DNA of 28,242 nt from an uncultured Desulfovibrio sp. (lineage in GTDB: Bacteria; Desulfobacterota; Desulfovibrionia; Desulfovibrionales; Desulfovibrionaceae), in NCBI GenBank assembly GCA_900541395.1, contig UQJT01000036.1, positions 1 through 28,242 on the forward strand, in the 5' to 3' direction. The notes under the pieces are model-generated. The model had not been told where the DNA came from. It saw only the letters and a program-made list of their open reading frames with translations, and did no database searches. The position numbers were made by a program, and so were the translations under genes. This document shows positions 14,692-22,984 of the stretch, piece by piece; within the stretch, counting starts at the first letter, position 1; every line of letters begins with the position of its first letter.

Positions 14692-16778
14692 ACATGACGC
14701 TCCGGACTCGGTTGGCCCTGCTGGTCGCCGTTTCGGTCGCTCTTTCCGTGGGACCGGTACTGTATCTGACCTGGAAGATGGTCGGCGAGACCATGATTCG
14801 CATGGAGGAAAAAAGTTTTTCCTCGTTGATGCTGGTGGAGGAAGAAAGCCTGAACGCCGCCTTCATGAACCAACTGGCGAACAAGGTGCGCGCCGTGCAG
14901 GAACGCAAGAGCCAGTTGGAAGAAACGGCGGAGCGGGCCGTCGGCATCCTTGCCGCCCTGAACGAAAACCTGCCGGAAGGCGCGCAGAGGGAGCGGCTGA
15001 TCAAAACCGCGTTGCTCGGTCTGGATTCCGGAGGGATACGGCTTGAACTTTTGCACCCGGCGTATCTGTTCGCGGGAGGCGTCAGCCGCCTTGGCCTGAA
15101 GCCTGATGCCCGCGACGCGAAGCAGCGCAGTTTGATTGAAATCTTGGAACGTCTGCCGCGCGGCGGCGATTTCGCCGTTATGGAGTTGCCGCGCAGTCTG
15201 ACCGTGGCGGGCAACCCTTTCTCCCTGATTTCCGAACTGGAGCGACCGGCCCTGGTTTTTTTTCAACCCCTGTATTCCGAGCAGCATGAATCAATGCCCG
15301 AGCGGGTTCTGGTCGCGCTGACCTCGCTGGAAGACCTGGAAATTCAGGCCGCCGCCTCGGAGACCGCGCTGCTTGATACCACGCGCGAAAAATTTCAGAG
15401 TATGGAATTATATCGGCACGGGCTTGTCGCCCTGCTGGATGAAAAAGGAGATATTCTGGCCTCGGGCGGAGACGGGCAGCTTCCCCGCGAAAGCCTTGCC
15501 GCCGCGCTGGAGGAAGCGCGGCGAACGGGGCGGGCGCAGCTTACTCTGCCGTCGGTTTACGGGGATCTGCTTTGCCTTGTGGGAAACATTCGCGCTTTCG
15601 GCTGGTATGTCGTCATGACCGCGCCGCTTTCCGAAATTCGCGCGCCTTCCGACGCCCTGCTTTCCCGCCTGGGCACGATAAGCGTCAGCATTATGCTTGC
15701 GACCTCGCTGCTTGCGCTGTTCATGCTTATACGCTCGCTCCGGCCCCTGGGACTTCTGACGCGTAAAACGGATGAGCTTGCTCGGGTGGATTTCTCCGCT
15801 CCGGACGCGTTGGAGAAGCTGGAACCATTGGTGGCCCGGGGGCTGCCCCTTGAACGACGGGATGAACTGGGAAGGCTGGCGCGGGCTTTTGCGCGCATGG
15901 GCAAGGCTTTGGCCGAAAATATCCGGGATCTCATGGCAGCCACGGCCAGCAAGGAACGCATGGAAGGCGAACTGTCCGCGGCTCGGGATATTCAGATGGG
16001 CATTTTGCCCCCGCCGGACGGCGCTCCGGAAATTTGCGGCTTTTCCGCTTCCGCTTTTCTTGATCCCGCCAAAGAAGTGGGCGGCGATTTGTACGACTTT
16101 TTCACCACCCGTGACGGCAGACGCGCCCTGGTACTCGGCGATGTTTCCGGCAAGGGCGTGCCCGCCGCGCTGTTCATGTCCATGACCGTGACTCTGGTAC
16201 GCTACGCTCTGGATTCCGGCCTTGATCCGGCGGCGGCCATGACCAGGGTCAACGCTATGCTGGAGGAGCATAACCCCGGCAACATGTTCGTCACTCTTTT
16301 TCTGGCGCTCTATGATCCCCGCACCGGGGAACTGGCCTATGCCAACGGAGGTCATTGCCCGCCCTGTATCGTGGATGCGCGCTCGGATTGCCCTCCCCGC
16401 CTGCTGGAACACTTAAGCGGTCCCCTGGTAGGGGTTATGCCCGACCAGGAATACGAGCTGTTCCTCGACCGGCTGGCCGACGGTGAAACCTGCCTGCTGT
16501 TCACCGACGGCGTGACCGAAGCCATGAACGACAATAAAGAACTGTACGGCGAAGAACGGCTCATGAGCTTTATGGCAAAACATAGGAACGCGAAGCCGAA
16601 GGAACTGCTTTCTCTCATTTTCCATGATCTCTTATGCTATCGCGGCAACGAACCTCAATCCGACGACATCACCATGCTTGCTTTCTGCCGCCCCGATCCG
16701 GAGCCGGATACGGTTCCCGTATCCGTTGAATCCCATACGGCCCGAGTCGACGCTCCCCATGACCCTGAACAAGAATAG
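14688..16778 (+). CDS. Membrane-bound RsbU/SpoIIE-type PP2C serine phosphatase with HAMP
   Basis: This 696-residue sensor phosphatase has an N-terminal membrane helix (about 8-30), a large extracytoplasmic Cache-like sensor, a second helix (about 325-348) and a HAMP segment (SLRPLGLLTRKTDELARV). A SpoIIE-type PP2C domain follows, with SAARDIQMGILP, KEVGGDLYDFF (462-472), LGDVSGKGVPAALFM, YANGGHCPP, LLFTDGVTEA and SDDITML (from 658). The metal-binding acidic residues are all present. Such enzymes usually dephosphorylate an anti-anti-sigma protein (STAS domain), but none is encoded in the window. Its ATG overlaps the stop of the AAA+ regulator, so signalling between the two is plausible but unproven. 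Confidence 0.93.
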   Translation: MNMTLRTRLALLVAVSVALSVGPVLYLTWKMVGETMIRMEEKSFSSLMLVEEESLNAAFMNQLANKVRAVQERKSQLEETAERAVGILAALNENLPEGAQRERLIKTALLGLDSGGIRLELLHPAYLFAGGVSRLGLKPDARDAKQRSLIEILERLPRGGDFAVMELPRSLTVAGNPFSLISELERPALVFFQPLYSEQHESMPERVLVALTSLEDLEIQAAASETALLDTTREKFQSMELYRHGLVALLDEKGDILASGGDGQLPRESLAAALEEARRTGRAQLTLPSVYGDLLCLVGNIRAFGWYVVMTAPLSEIRAPSDALLSRLGTISVSIMLATSLLALFMLIRSLRPLGLLTRKTDELARVDFSAPDALEKLEPLVARGLPLERRDELGRLARAFARMGKALAENIRDLMAATASKERMEGELSAARDIQMGILPPPDGAPEICGFSASAFLDPAKEVGGDLYDFFTTRDGRRALVLGDVSGKGVPAALFMSMTVTLVRYALDSGLDPAAAMTRVNAMLEEHNPGNMFVTLFLALYDPRTGELAYANGGHCPPCIVDARSDCPPRLLEHLSGPLVGVMPDQEYELFLDRLADGETCLLFTDGVTEAMNDNKELYGEERLMSFMAKHRNAKPKELLSLIFHDLLCYRGNEPQSDDITMLAFCRPDPEPDTVPVSVESHTARVDAPHDPEQE

Positions 16779-16791
16779 GCGATACCAGATC

Positions 16792-19188
16792 ATGACGACG
16801 CAAAGAACGGACCCTGGTTATTCAAACCGTAAACGCACGAATCTGGCGGCTCTGGCCGGATGGATCGTCGTGCTTGTATGCAGTCTGCTCATTTATGACG
16901 CTTTGCTGTTTTCCTCCTTGAACAAGGAAATATGGAACGATATGCAAGCCTCCGCCCGCGTAGCGGCGGACAATCTCCGTCTGAACGTCGCCACAGGCGT
17001 CCGCTTCGGCAAGAAATTGGAAAGCTATCGGGGGCTGGACAGGCTGCTGGCCCACGCGGGAGATGCGGCCGGAATGCCGTTGGCCGCTCTGGACGCCAAG
17101 GGGAACGTCATTCTTGCGCACGGCAATTTTCCCCCTTTCGCCTTTCAGGCGGGCAAGGTACTGGCGACGGAAAACGACTTCATCCTGCGCGACGATGAGG
17201 ACGGGCGGACGCTCATCGTGCCCGTAGACGGTCGGGATGGGAATATTGCCGGTTATATCGGAGCCCGCATCGAACGAGCGCCGCTGGACGCCGAACTGTT
17301 CGTCATGGTCAGAGGGCAGCTTGCCGCTCAAGGAGTTATCGCCCTCGTCGGGGTGTCGGCTCTTGCCTGTCTGCTCGTTTGGGCCGGGCGCAAGAATATG
17401 CAGGAAGAAGAACGCCAGGGCCGGCTTTCCCGCACCGTGCGCATAGCGGGTATAGCCGTCTTTCTTTTGGTGATGTTCGCCAATGGAGCATTGGCATTGC
17501 ATGCCGTCAGTTCCCGTTATACAGACAGCCTGGAGCAGGACGCGAAGCGCACCGGAGCCTTGTTGACGGAAGCCCTTAACCGGCTTTTGCTGGTCGGTGT
17601 CTCCTTTGAGCGCATGGACAGCGTTGATGCCTATCTTGCCGGCATCGCCGCCGTCCACGATGGAAGCATCGCGCTGGAAATTTTGAACCCGCAGGGAATC
17701 CGGGTCGCGGGCAGCGCGCCGGAAGGAACTTCTCTGCTGCCGGAAGCGACGGATTTTCCGCTGTTGAGCGGAGCTTCGGGAGCTTCTCTGCATAAATTGG
17801 AAGAAAGCTCGGCAGGTTGGAAGCTGCGCGTCTCGATTGTCCGCGCCCCCTGGTTGGAGCGTCTGCGCGCCACAGCCCTGGATATGCTTACCATGGTGGC
17901 GGTTTCGCTCATCTTCATGGTGGAGCTGTTCCTTTTGCTGACGCGCGGCATGGAGCTTATCCACAAGGAAAAAAATAAACCGGCCGCCCTGGCGGGGCAG
18001 CATGTCAACCGGAGCGCCCTATTGCGCCCGCTGGTATTTTTCATGCTTTTTGCCATGGATATGTCCATCTCTTTTATTCCGTTACGCATGGCGGAACTTG
18101 TCCCGGCCGGAAGCCTTTCCCGCGACATGTTGTTGGGATTGCCCATTTCCGCTGAAATGGGCATGACGGGGATCAGCGTATTGCTGGCCGGAGCCTGGAT
18201 AAAACGTCAGGGAGCGCGACCGCCTCTCATGGCGGGACTGATTCTGGTGGGGCTCGGCTATCTTGGCTCCATGCTGTCCACCGCTCCCTGGCACTTTGTG
18301 GCGGCGCGCGCCGTGGTGGGGCTCGGCTACGGATTGGCCCTGCTCACCGCGCAGGCGTCTACCGTCAAGGACGGCATGTTGGCCGATATGTTCGCCGGGG
18401 TATATGCGGGTTCCCTATGCGGCAGCGCTATGGGGGCCATGCTTGCGGAGCGCTTCGGCTACGCGCCGGTATTCCTGCTTTCCGCCGCCATTTTGCTCTG
18501 CCTTGTTCCTCTCCCGCGTCTGCTTCTTCAGCCTGGAAGAGACGACCGGCAGGAACAGCGCGCCGCCGCGAAAATCAGCTTCGGGCAAATACGCCGCCTG
18601 CTGGGCGACAGACGTTTTTTGGGCTTCGTGTTGCTCAGTTTGATACCTTCGGCCATGCTGTGCGTGGGCTTTCTCAACTATTTCCTGCCCGTTTACCTGA
18701 AAAGCGCGGGGACGGCGCAGTCCGACATCGGCCGCATCTATATGCTCAACTGCCTGCTTGTCATTTACAGCGGGCCGCCGCTCAGTCGGCTGGTGATGAA
18801 AACCCGTTCCAAAGCGGGTATGGTATGCGTTGCAGGCATCATTTCCGCCCTTTCTCTGCTCGGTCTGGCGGTACTGCCTCCCCTGCCCGCCACTTTGCTC
18901 GGGGCAGTGTTGATAGGCCTGGCCACCGGTCTGAATATCCCCGCGCAAAGCGAGTACCTGCTACGGCTTGATATCGCCCGCGCCATCGGCGTGGATCAGA
19001 GCATGAGCCTGCTGGATGCTCTTCAACGAGTGGGGCAGGTGCTCGGTCCTCTGTGTACCGGCGCCGCTTTGCTCGTCATGGGCGTGGATGAGGCGGCCCG
19101 GATAATCGGTGTGGGATTCATAGTCATTTCACTTGCATTCCTGGCTTTGGCTCGACCGACTCGCGAGACGCGCATGGGTGAAGCATGA
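16792..19188 (+). CDS. Double-sensor MFS transporter fusion protein
   Basis: This 798-residue membrane protein joins two extracytoplasmic sensor-like segments to a major facilitator (MFS) domain. Helix 1 (20-42) is followed by a first Cache-like loop (43-178) with PLAALDAKGNVILAHG. Helices 2 and 3 (179-198, 216-237) lead to a second loop (238-362) with SIALEILNPQGIRVAG, then helix 4 (363-385). Residues 410-795 are about 12 hydrophobic segments with MFS features, such as GLGYGLALLTAQASTV and NYFLPVYLKSAGTAQSDIG. The frame is open to 16624, but the start at 16792 (13 bp after the phosphatase stop) avoids a long overlap; 16759 is an alternative. It overlaps the next gene by four bases. Function may be sensing coupled to transport. 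Confidence 0.8.
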   Translation: MTTQRTDPGYSNRKRTNLAALAGWIVVLVCSLLIYDALLFSSLNKEIWNDMQASARVAADNLRLNVATGVRFGKKLESYRGLDRLLAHAGDAAGMPLAALDAKGNVILAHGNFPPFAFQAGKVLATENDFILRDDEDGRTLIVPVDGRDGNIAGYIGARIERAPLDAELFVMVRGQLAAQGVIALVGVSALACLLVWAGRKNMQEEERQGRLSRTVRIAGIAVFLLVMFANGALALHAVSSRYTDSLEQDAKRTGALLTEALNRLLLVGVSFERMDSVDAYLAGIAAVHDGSIALEILNPQGIRVAGSAPEGTSLLPEATDFPLLSGASGASLHKLEESSAGWKLRVSIVRAPWLERLRATALDMLTMVAVSLIFMVELFLLLTRGMELIHKEKNKPAALAGQHVNRSALLRPLVFFMLFAMDMSISFIPLRMAELVPAGSLSRDMLLGLPISAEMGMTGISVLLAGAWIKRQGARPPLMAGLILVGLGYLGSMLSTAPWHFVAARAVVGLGYGLALLTAQASTVKDGMLADMFAGVYAGSLCGSAMGAMLAERFGYAPVFLLSAAILLCLVPLPRLLLQPGRDDRQEQRAAAKISFGQIRRLLGDRRFLGFVLLSLIPSAMLCVGFLNYFLPVYLKSAGTAQSDIGRIYMLNCLLVIYSGPPLSRLVMKTRSKAGMVCVAGIISALSLLGLAVLPPLPATLLGAVLIGLATGLNIPAQSEYLLRLDIARAIGVDQSMSLLDALQRVGQVLGPLCTGAALLVMGVDEAARIIGVGFIVISLAFLALARPTRETRMGEA

Positions 19189-20666
19189 ACGCGTCCATTC
19201 GGGAAAACTGTTTGAAGCAAGTGCGTGCCGCCATTCCCGAAGCCATGGCTCTCGTGGAGGGGGCAGGCGGGGAGCTTTCTCTTGCGGAATACGCCCGTGC
19301 CATGCCCGGGCGCGGCGCGGCGCTTCAGGACGGTGAAGACCTGATCGCGCTGGCGGAATCGGAAGCCGCCCGGCTCTTTTGTCCCGCGACGGGAGCCGCC
19401 TTGCGTCGGGAACTGGAAAACCGTTTTCTTGCCCTGACGGCCAACCACCACGGCGTGGATTTTCATCCGGAATTCCTGCAGGGAGATTTCATTTTTGCGT
19501 TGGGATGTCGGGATGCCGTGCCGCTGTTTACGTGCGGGGGAGTCCCATGTGACAATGTATCATTTCCACGAGGCATTCTCCTCGCTCCGCGTACCCCCGA
19601 TACAACCAGGCCTTTTCATCTTCCTCTTCTGTCCAATGCGGGCAGGCGCGCCTTCGTCAGCGCGAGAGGCCCCTATGATCCGGCCCAGATAAAAACGGCG
19701 CTGGCCGCGCTGCCTCGCACTCCGCTTTCTCCCGCTGAACGGCGGATGGTGGAAGGGCTTGCCGCGCGAATTTATCTAAATCCCCTTGTCCTCAAGCAAG
19801 AATCCTTTCGGGAGCAGATGAGCGTGGCGAACGCTCTCATGTGGCAGGATCTGTCGGCCCCCGGATTTCGGTTGCCCCCGCTGACCTGTCTTGATTTCCA
19901 AGGTCTTGCAAAGGACCTGATCGTCAAGGATCTGAAGAAAACGGGCACGCTCGCCTACGATCTGCTGCTGGAACGGGAATTTACGGAAGCGGTATTTCAT
20001 ATACTGAACGATTCGCGGGCGTGTTGGACAGTGCATGACGACAAACTGGAGAGAGGCAGTTTTCTGTTCTGGGCCATAGACGAAAAGAGGCGAGGCGTTC
20101 GTCTGACGCTGCTGCCGACGGAACACGCCCTGGCGGCTCCGGAACGGCCCGACATGCATTTTCCCCTGACGGCCCAAACATTGATCGTCGCTCTGGAGGA
20201 AGAGCGTCTTCTTCCTTCTTTGTATCTCAGCTTTGCCGTACTTGCGATGGCCAGAGGGCTCTCTTGCGCGGGGGGAGTTTTCCAGTGCGCGTATCTGCCC
20301 CGCATGGCGGAAGGCACGGCCCAGGCCCTTCGACGTTGCGGCGAGTCGGCCCGCGCGGACCGACTTGCCGTCTCCAGCCCCCTTTGCACGGGAGCGCTTC
20401 CCTTGCGGGCTCGGTTTTCGCTTGCTCATGAGCAGGAAAACGTCGACTGCGCGGCAGGCGCGATGGAAATTCTTATTTCCGGCGGCATCACCGACTTGGA
20501 ATGGGCAGAGCTTGCGGAAACAGTTTTTCGAGACGCCTTTCTCTGCGCCCTTCCCTATCACTATGAAGATCTCATCCCTCCGAATGAACGAAGCGCAGGT
20601 TGGATGGCGGCGTTGACCCGCCCCGCCCCCGTGTTGCTGCGCGAAAAAGCGTCTGCCCGACAATGA
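19185..20666 (+). CDS. Uncharacterised 493-residue protein in the T3SS-linked operon
   Basis: I do not recognise this family. The protein appears soluble, with no signal peptide or membrane segment. Visible features are an N-terminal helical region and a histidine-rich TANHHGVDFHPEFLQGDFIFALG block (as a span, about 86-107). A charged middle follows (GLAKDLIVKDLKKTGTLAYD), then LERGSFLFWAIDEKRRGVRL and an alanine/cysteine-rich C-terminal half (LSCAGGVFQCAYLPRMAEG). The HH..D..H cluster could bind a metal or be catalytic. It overlaps the MFS gene by four bases, and the racemase gene follows within about 20 bases, so it is probably part of the same pathway. A biosynthetic enzyme is a guess. Confidence 0.7.
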   Translation: MNASIRENCLKQVRAAIPEAMALVEGAGGELSLAEYARAMPGRGAALQDGEDLIALAESEAARLFCPATGAALRRELENRFLALTANHHGVDFHPEFLQGDFIFALGCRDAVPLFTCGGVPCDNVSFPRGILLAPRTPDTTRPFHLPLLSNAGRRAFVSARGPYDPAQIKTALAALPRTPLSPAERRMVEGLAARIYLNPLVLKQESFREQMSVANALMWQDLSAPGFRLPPLTCLDFQGLAKDLIVKDLKKTGTLAYDLLLEREFTEAVFHILNDSRACWTVHDDKLERGSFLFWAIDEKRRGVRLTLLPTEHALAAPERPDMHFPLTAQTLIVALEEERLLPSLYLSFAVLAMARGLSCAGGVFQCAYLPRMAEGTAQALRRCGESARADRLAVSSPLCTGALPLRARFSLAHEQENVDCAAGAMEILISGGITDLEWAELAETVFRDAFLCALPYHYEDLIPPNERSAGWMAALTRPAPVLLREKASARQ

Positions 20667-20683
20667 GTAAAGAGAGATTTGCC

Positions 20684-21799
20684 ATGCCCAGAATATGTCT
20701 TGATAGGAGCGCGTTGGAGCATAATTTCCACATTGTGAAGCGCCTTGCATCCAACTGGAACTTTCAATGGCTGCCTGTCCTGAAAATGGTGGCGAGTTAT
20801 CCTTTTGTTAAGGATTTTTTACGGGAAAACGGATACCCCGTTACAGGGACGGCGGATATTGACGAATACCTGTGCACCGGCGTTGTTCCGGCCCCGGATG
20901 AGCATGTCTATATCAATATCACGCCGATTCATCGGGCCGGAGAAGTGGTGCGTCGCTTCCGGCGCAGCGCCGTATCTTCCCGAGAAGGGTTGCTGGCGTT
21001 GGAACAGGCGGCGGCCCGGGCTGGACTTCGCCATGAAGCGTTGCTTATGATCGACCTCGGCGACGGCCGAGAAGGCGTTCCCCTCGGCCCGGAGATGGAT
21101 TCCCTGCTGAAATCCATAGAACGCCGCCCTCCCGCTCATGTGCGCATTGCCGGAATCGGCGCGACACTGGGATGTATGAACGGCCTTTGCCCGGATGACG
21201 ACATTATGCGCCGTCTGACAGACATAATGAAAACTGTCCGGAACATCATTCCTCCTCCGGCGACAGTCAGCTTGGGCGGCTCCATATTCTGGAACTGGTT
21301 TGCCCTGCACCATGAGCGTTTTCACGAGGAAATCCAAAAGATTTCCGGTTGGAAAGTTGAACTGCGTATGGGTGATCCCCTATTGGTGGGATTTGACATG
21401 TATCGCAACACGGCCTTTCTCGGAGGAGAATTCAGACGCGATGTATTTGCGCTTCAGGCTCAGGTTCTTGAGGTACAGGACAAACGCCCGCAGGTGGAAG
21501 GGACGCATGCGGCCAACGGCCACGGCGGCCATCTTGATGAAACACAAGACGGCCCCAGGGTGCAGGCGCTGCTGGACTGCGGTATTCTGCACACCGACAT
21601 GACTGATATAAAGCCGGAGCTGCCGGGAGCGGAGCTGATAAACTACAGTGGGAATTACGCAGTTCTTGATGCTACGAAATGTTTACAACGCCCCGTTCCA
21701 GGAGATGTCGTACGGTTTTATCCCGGATATTGGGCCGTGGCGCGGGCATTCCGGACACCGCAGACTGAAAAGACCGTATGCGCAGGATGCACAGAATAA
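20684..21799 (+). CDS. Orr-like PLP-dependent amino-acid racemase (alanine racemase N-terminal fold)
   Basis: This 371-residue protein has a PLP-dependent alanine-racemase-type TIM barrel. The N-terminus PRICLDRSALEHNF matches the family, and the PLP lysine is probably Lys34 in LPVLKMV. Later come LLMIDLGDGREG, TVSLGGSIFWNW (phosphate-binding GGS) and ELRMGDPLLVG, DVFALQAQVLEVQDKRP and a C-terminal NYSGNYAVLD. Together these resemble ornithine-racemase (Orr) type proteins more than Alr. The frame is open further upstream. The ATG at 20684 has AGAGAGA seven bases before it, while an ATG at 20663 overlaps the preceding stop (ATGA) without a ribosome site. It probably makes a D-amino acid; the substrate is unknown. 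Confidence 0.82.
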   Translation: MPRICLDRSALEHNFHIVKRLASNWNFQWLPVLKMVASYPFVKDFLRENGYPVTGTADIDEYLCTGVVPAPDEHVYINITPIHRAGEVVRRFRRSAVSSREGLLALEQAAARAGLRHEALLMIDLGDGREGVPLGPEMDSLLKSIERRPPAHVRIAGIGATLGCMNGLCPDDDIMRRLTDIMKTVRNIIPPPATVSLGGSIFWNWFALHHERFHEEIQKISGWKVELRMGDPLLVGFDMYRNTAFLGGEFRRDVFALQAQVLEVQDKRPQVEGTHAANGHGGHLDETQDGPRVQALLDCGILHTDMTDIKPELPGAELINYSGNYAVLDATKCLQRPVPGDVVRFYPGYWAVARAFRTPQTEKTVCAGCTE

Positions 21800-21816
21800 A
21801 ACGCAAGGACACTATC

Positions 21817-22956
21817 ATGACTTTTTCCCGTACATGCTCTCATATTGTTTTCTTTTTGCTTCTGTCCGTATTGTATGCGATTCCGGCTTTAGGGGGGACT
21901 GTGGAAAAAGGCGAACGCCCCTGGCGCGTCGCATACGTGGAAGGCGGTCCTTTTTCAGATTATCAGCGCATTCTGCGGGGCATTGCGCTCGGCCTCCAGC
22001 GGCTTGGCTTTATTGAGAACGGCAACGTGGCGATCCCTGAAGACAGTGAGGATGCCGCGCCTATGTGGGCCTGGCTTTCCCGGCATGCAGGCGGGCGCAA
22101 ACTTGAATTTGCGGATGACGGCTTTTATTCCGCCAACTGGGACTCCGAACAACGTGAAGAAGTGACGGGGGAACTTCTGCGTCGGATACAGGAAAAGGGC
22201 GACATCGACATGATTCTGGCCTTCGGCACCTGGGCCGGACAGGATTTTGCCTCGGCGGAGCTTGATATTCCTGTGGTTGTCACATCCGTTACCAATGCCG
22301 TCGAATCAGGGATTATACCCTCTGTGGAAGACTCCGGCAAAGACAATCTTGTCGCGTCCATTGAGCCGGAGCGTTACAAGCAGCAGGTTATACTCTTCCA
22401 TAATATTTTTAATTTCAAAAAACTGGGCATCGCCTATGAAGATACTCCGTCCGGAAGGAGCAGCATCGCCCTCGGTGAAATCGAAAAGGCTGCGAATGAA
22501 CTGAATATCGACCTGGTACGTTGTACGGATATCTTTGATATAACAGATACAAAACTGGCCGCCTCGCGCTTGAAAGTCTGCCATGAGCAACTGGTGCAAC
22601 AAGGGGCGGACGCCGTGTATCTTACGCTTAACATAGGCCTGCAACCCGATACCACCGCCGATGTCCTTTCCCCCTTGGCAAAGGCGTTTTTGCCCACCTT
22701 TTCCCAGACCGGTCAGGTGGATGTGGAGCACGGCGCTCTGCTCAGCATTTCTCAGGTCAATACGGAAGAGGAAGGCGTCTTCACGGCTCAACAAATGGCC
22801 GCCATCATGGAAGGAACAAGCCCCGGAGACTTAAGCCAAAAATATGAGGGCGCCGTCAGCCTGGCCCTGAATCTGCGCATGGCCACGCTCATCGGCTGGA
22901 ATCCGCCGCTGGAAATACTTGCCGCCGTGGACGAGTTCTACCAGGAAATGAAGTAG
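21817..22956 (+). CDS. ABC transporter substrate-binding protein (ABC_sub_bind family)
   Basis: This 379-residue exported binding protein has a signal peptide (residues 1-28, HIVFFLLLSVLYAIPALG). The mature part shows the PF04392-type pattern: WRVAYVEGGPFSDYQRILRG, IDMILAFGTWAGQDF, DIPVVVTSVTNAVESG, FKKLGIAYEDTPSGRSSI and GADAVYLTLNI. The start at 21817 is chosen because AAGGACA precedes it and it gives a clean signal peptide. It begins 17 bp after the racemase gene. No cognate permease or ATPase lies nearby. Proteins of this class can act as orphan sensors, and the upstream Cache-type sensors make that possible here. Confidence 0.88.
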   Translation: MTFSRTCSHIVFFLLLSVLYAIPALGGTVEKGERPWRVAYVEGGPFSDYQRILRGIALGLQRLGFIENGNVAIPEDSEDAAPMWAWLSRHAGGRKLEFADDGFYSANWDSEQREEVTGELLRRIQEKGDIDMILAFGTWAGQDFASAELDIPVVVTSVTNAVESGIIPSVEDSGKDNLVASIEPERYKQQVILFHNIFNFKKLGIAYEDTPSGRSSIALGEIEKAANELNIDLVRCTDIFDITDTKLAASRLKVCHEQLVQQGADAVYLTLNIGLQPDTTADVLSPLAKAFLPTFSQTGQVDVEHGALLSISQVNTEEEGVFTAQQMAAIMEGTSPGDLSQKYEGAVSLALNLRMATLIGWNPPLEILAAVDEFYQEMK

Positions 22957-22984
22957 GAATTAAGCCGAATTGTAACGGGGGGCT

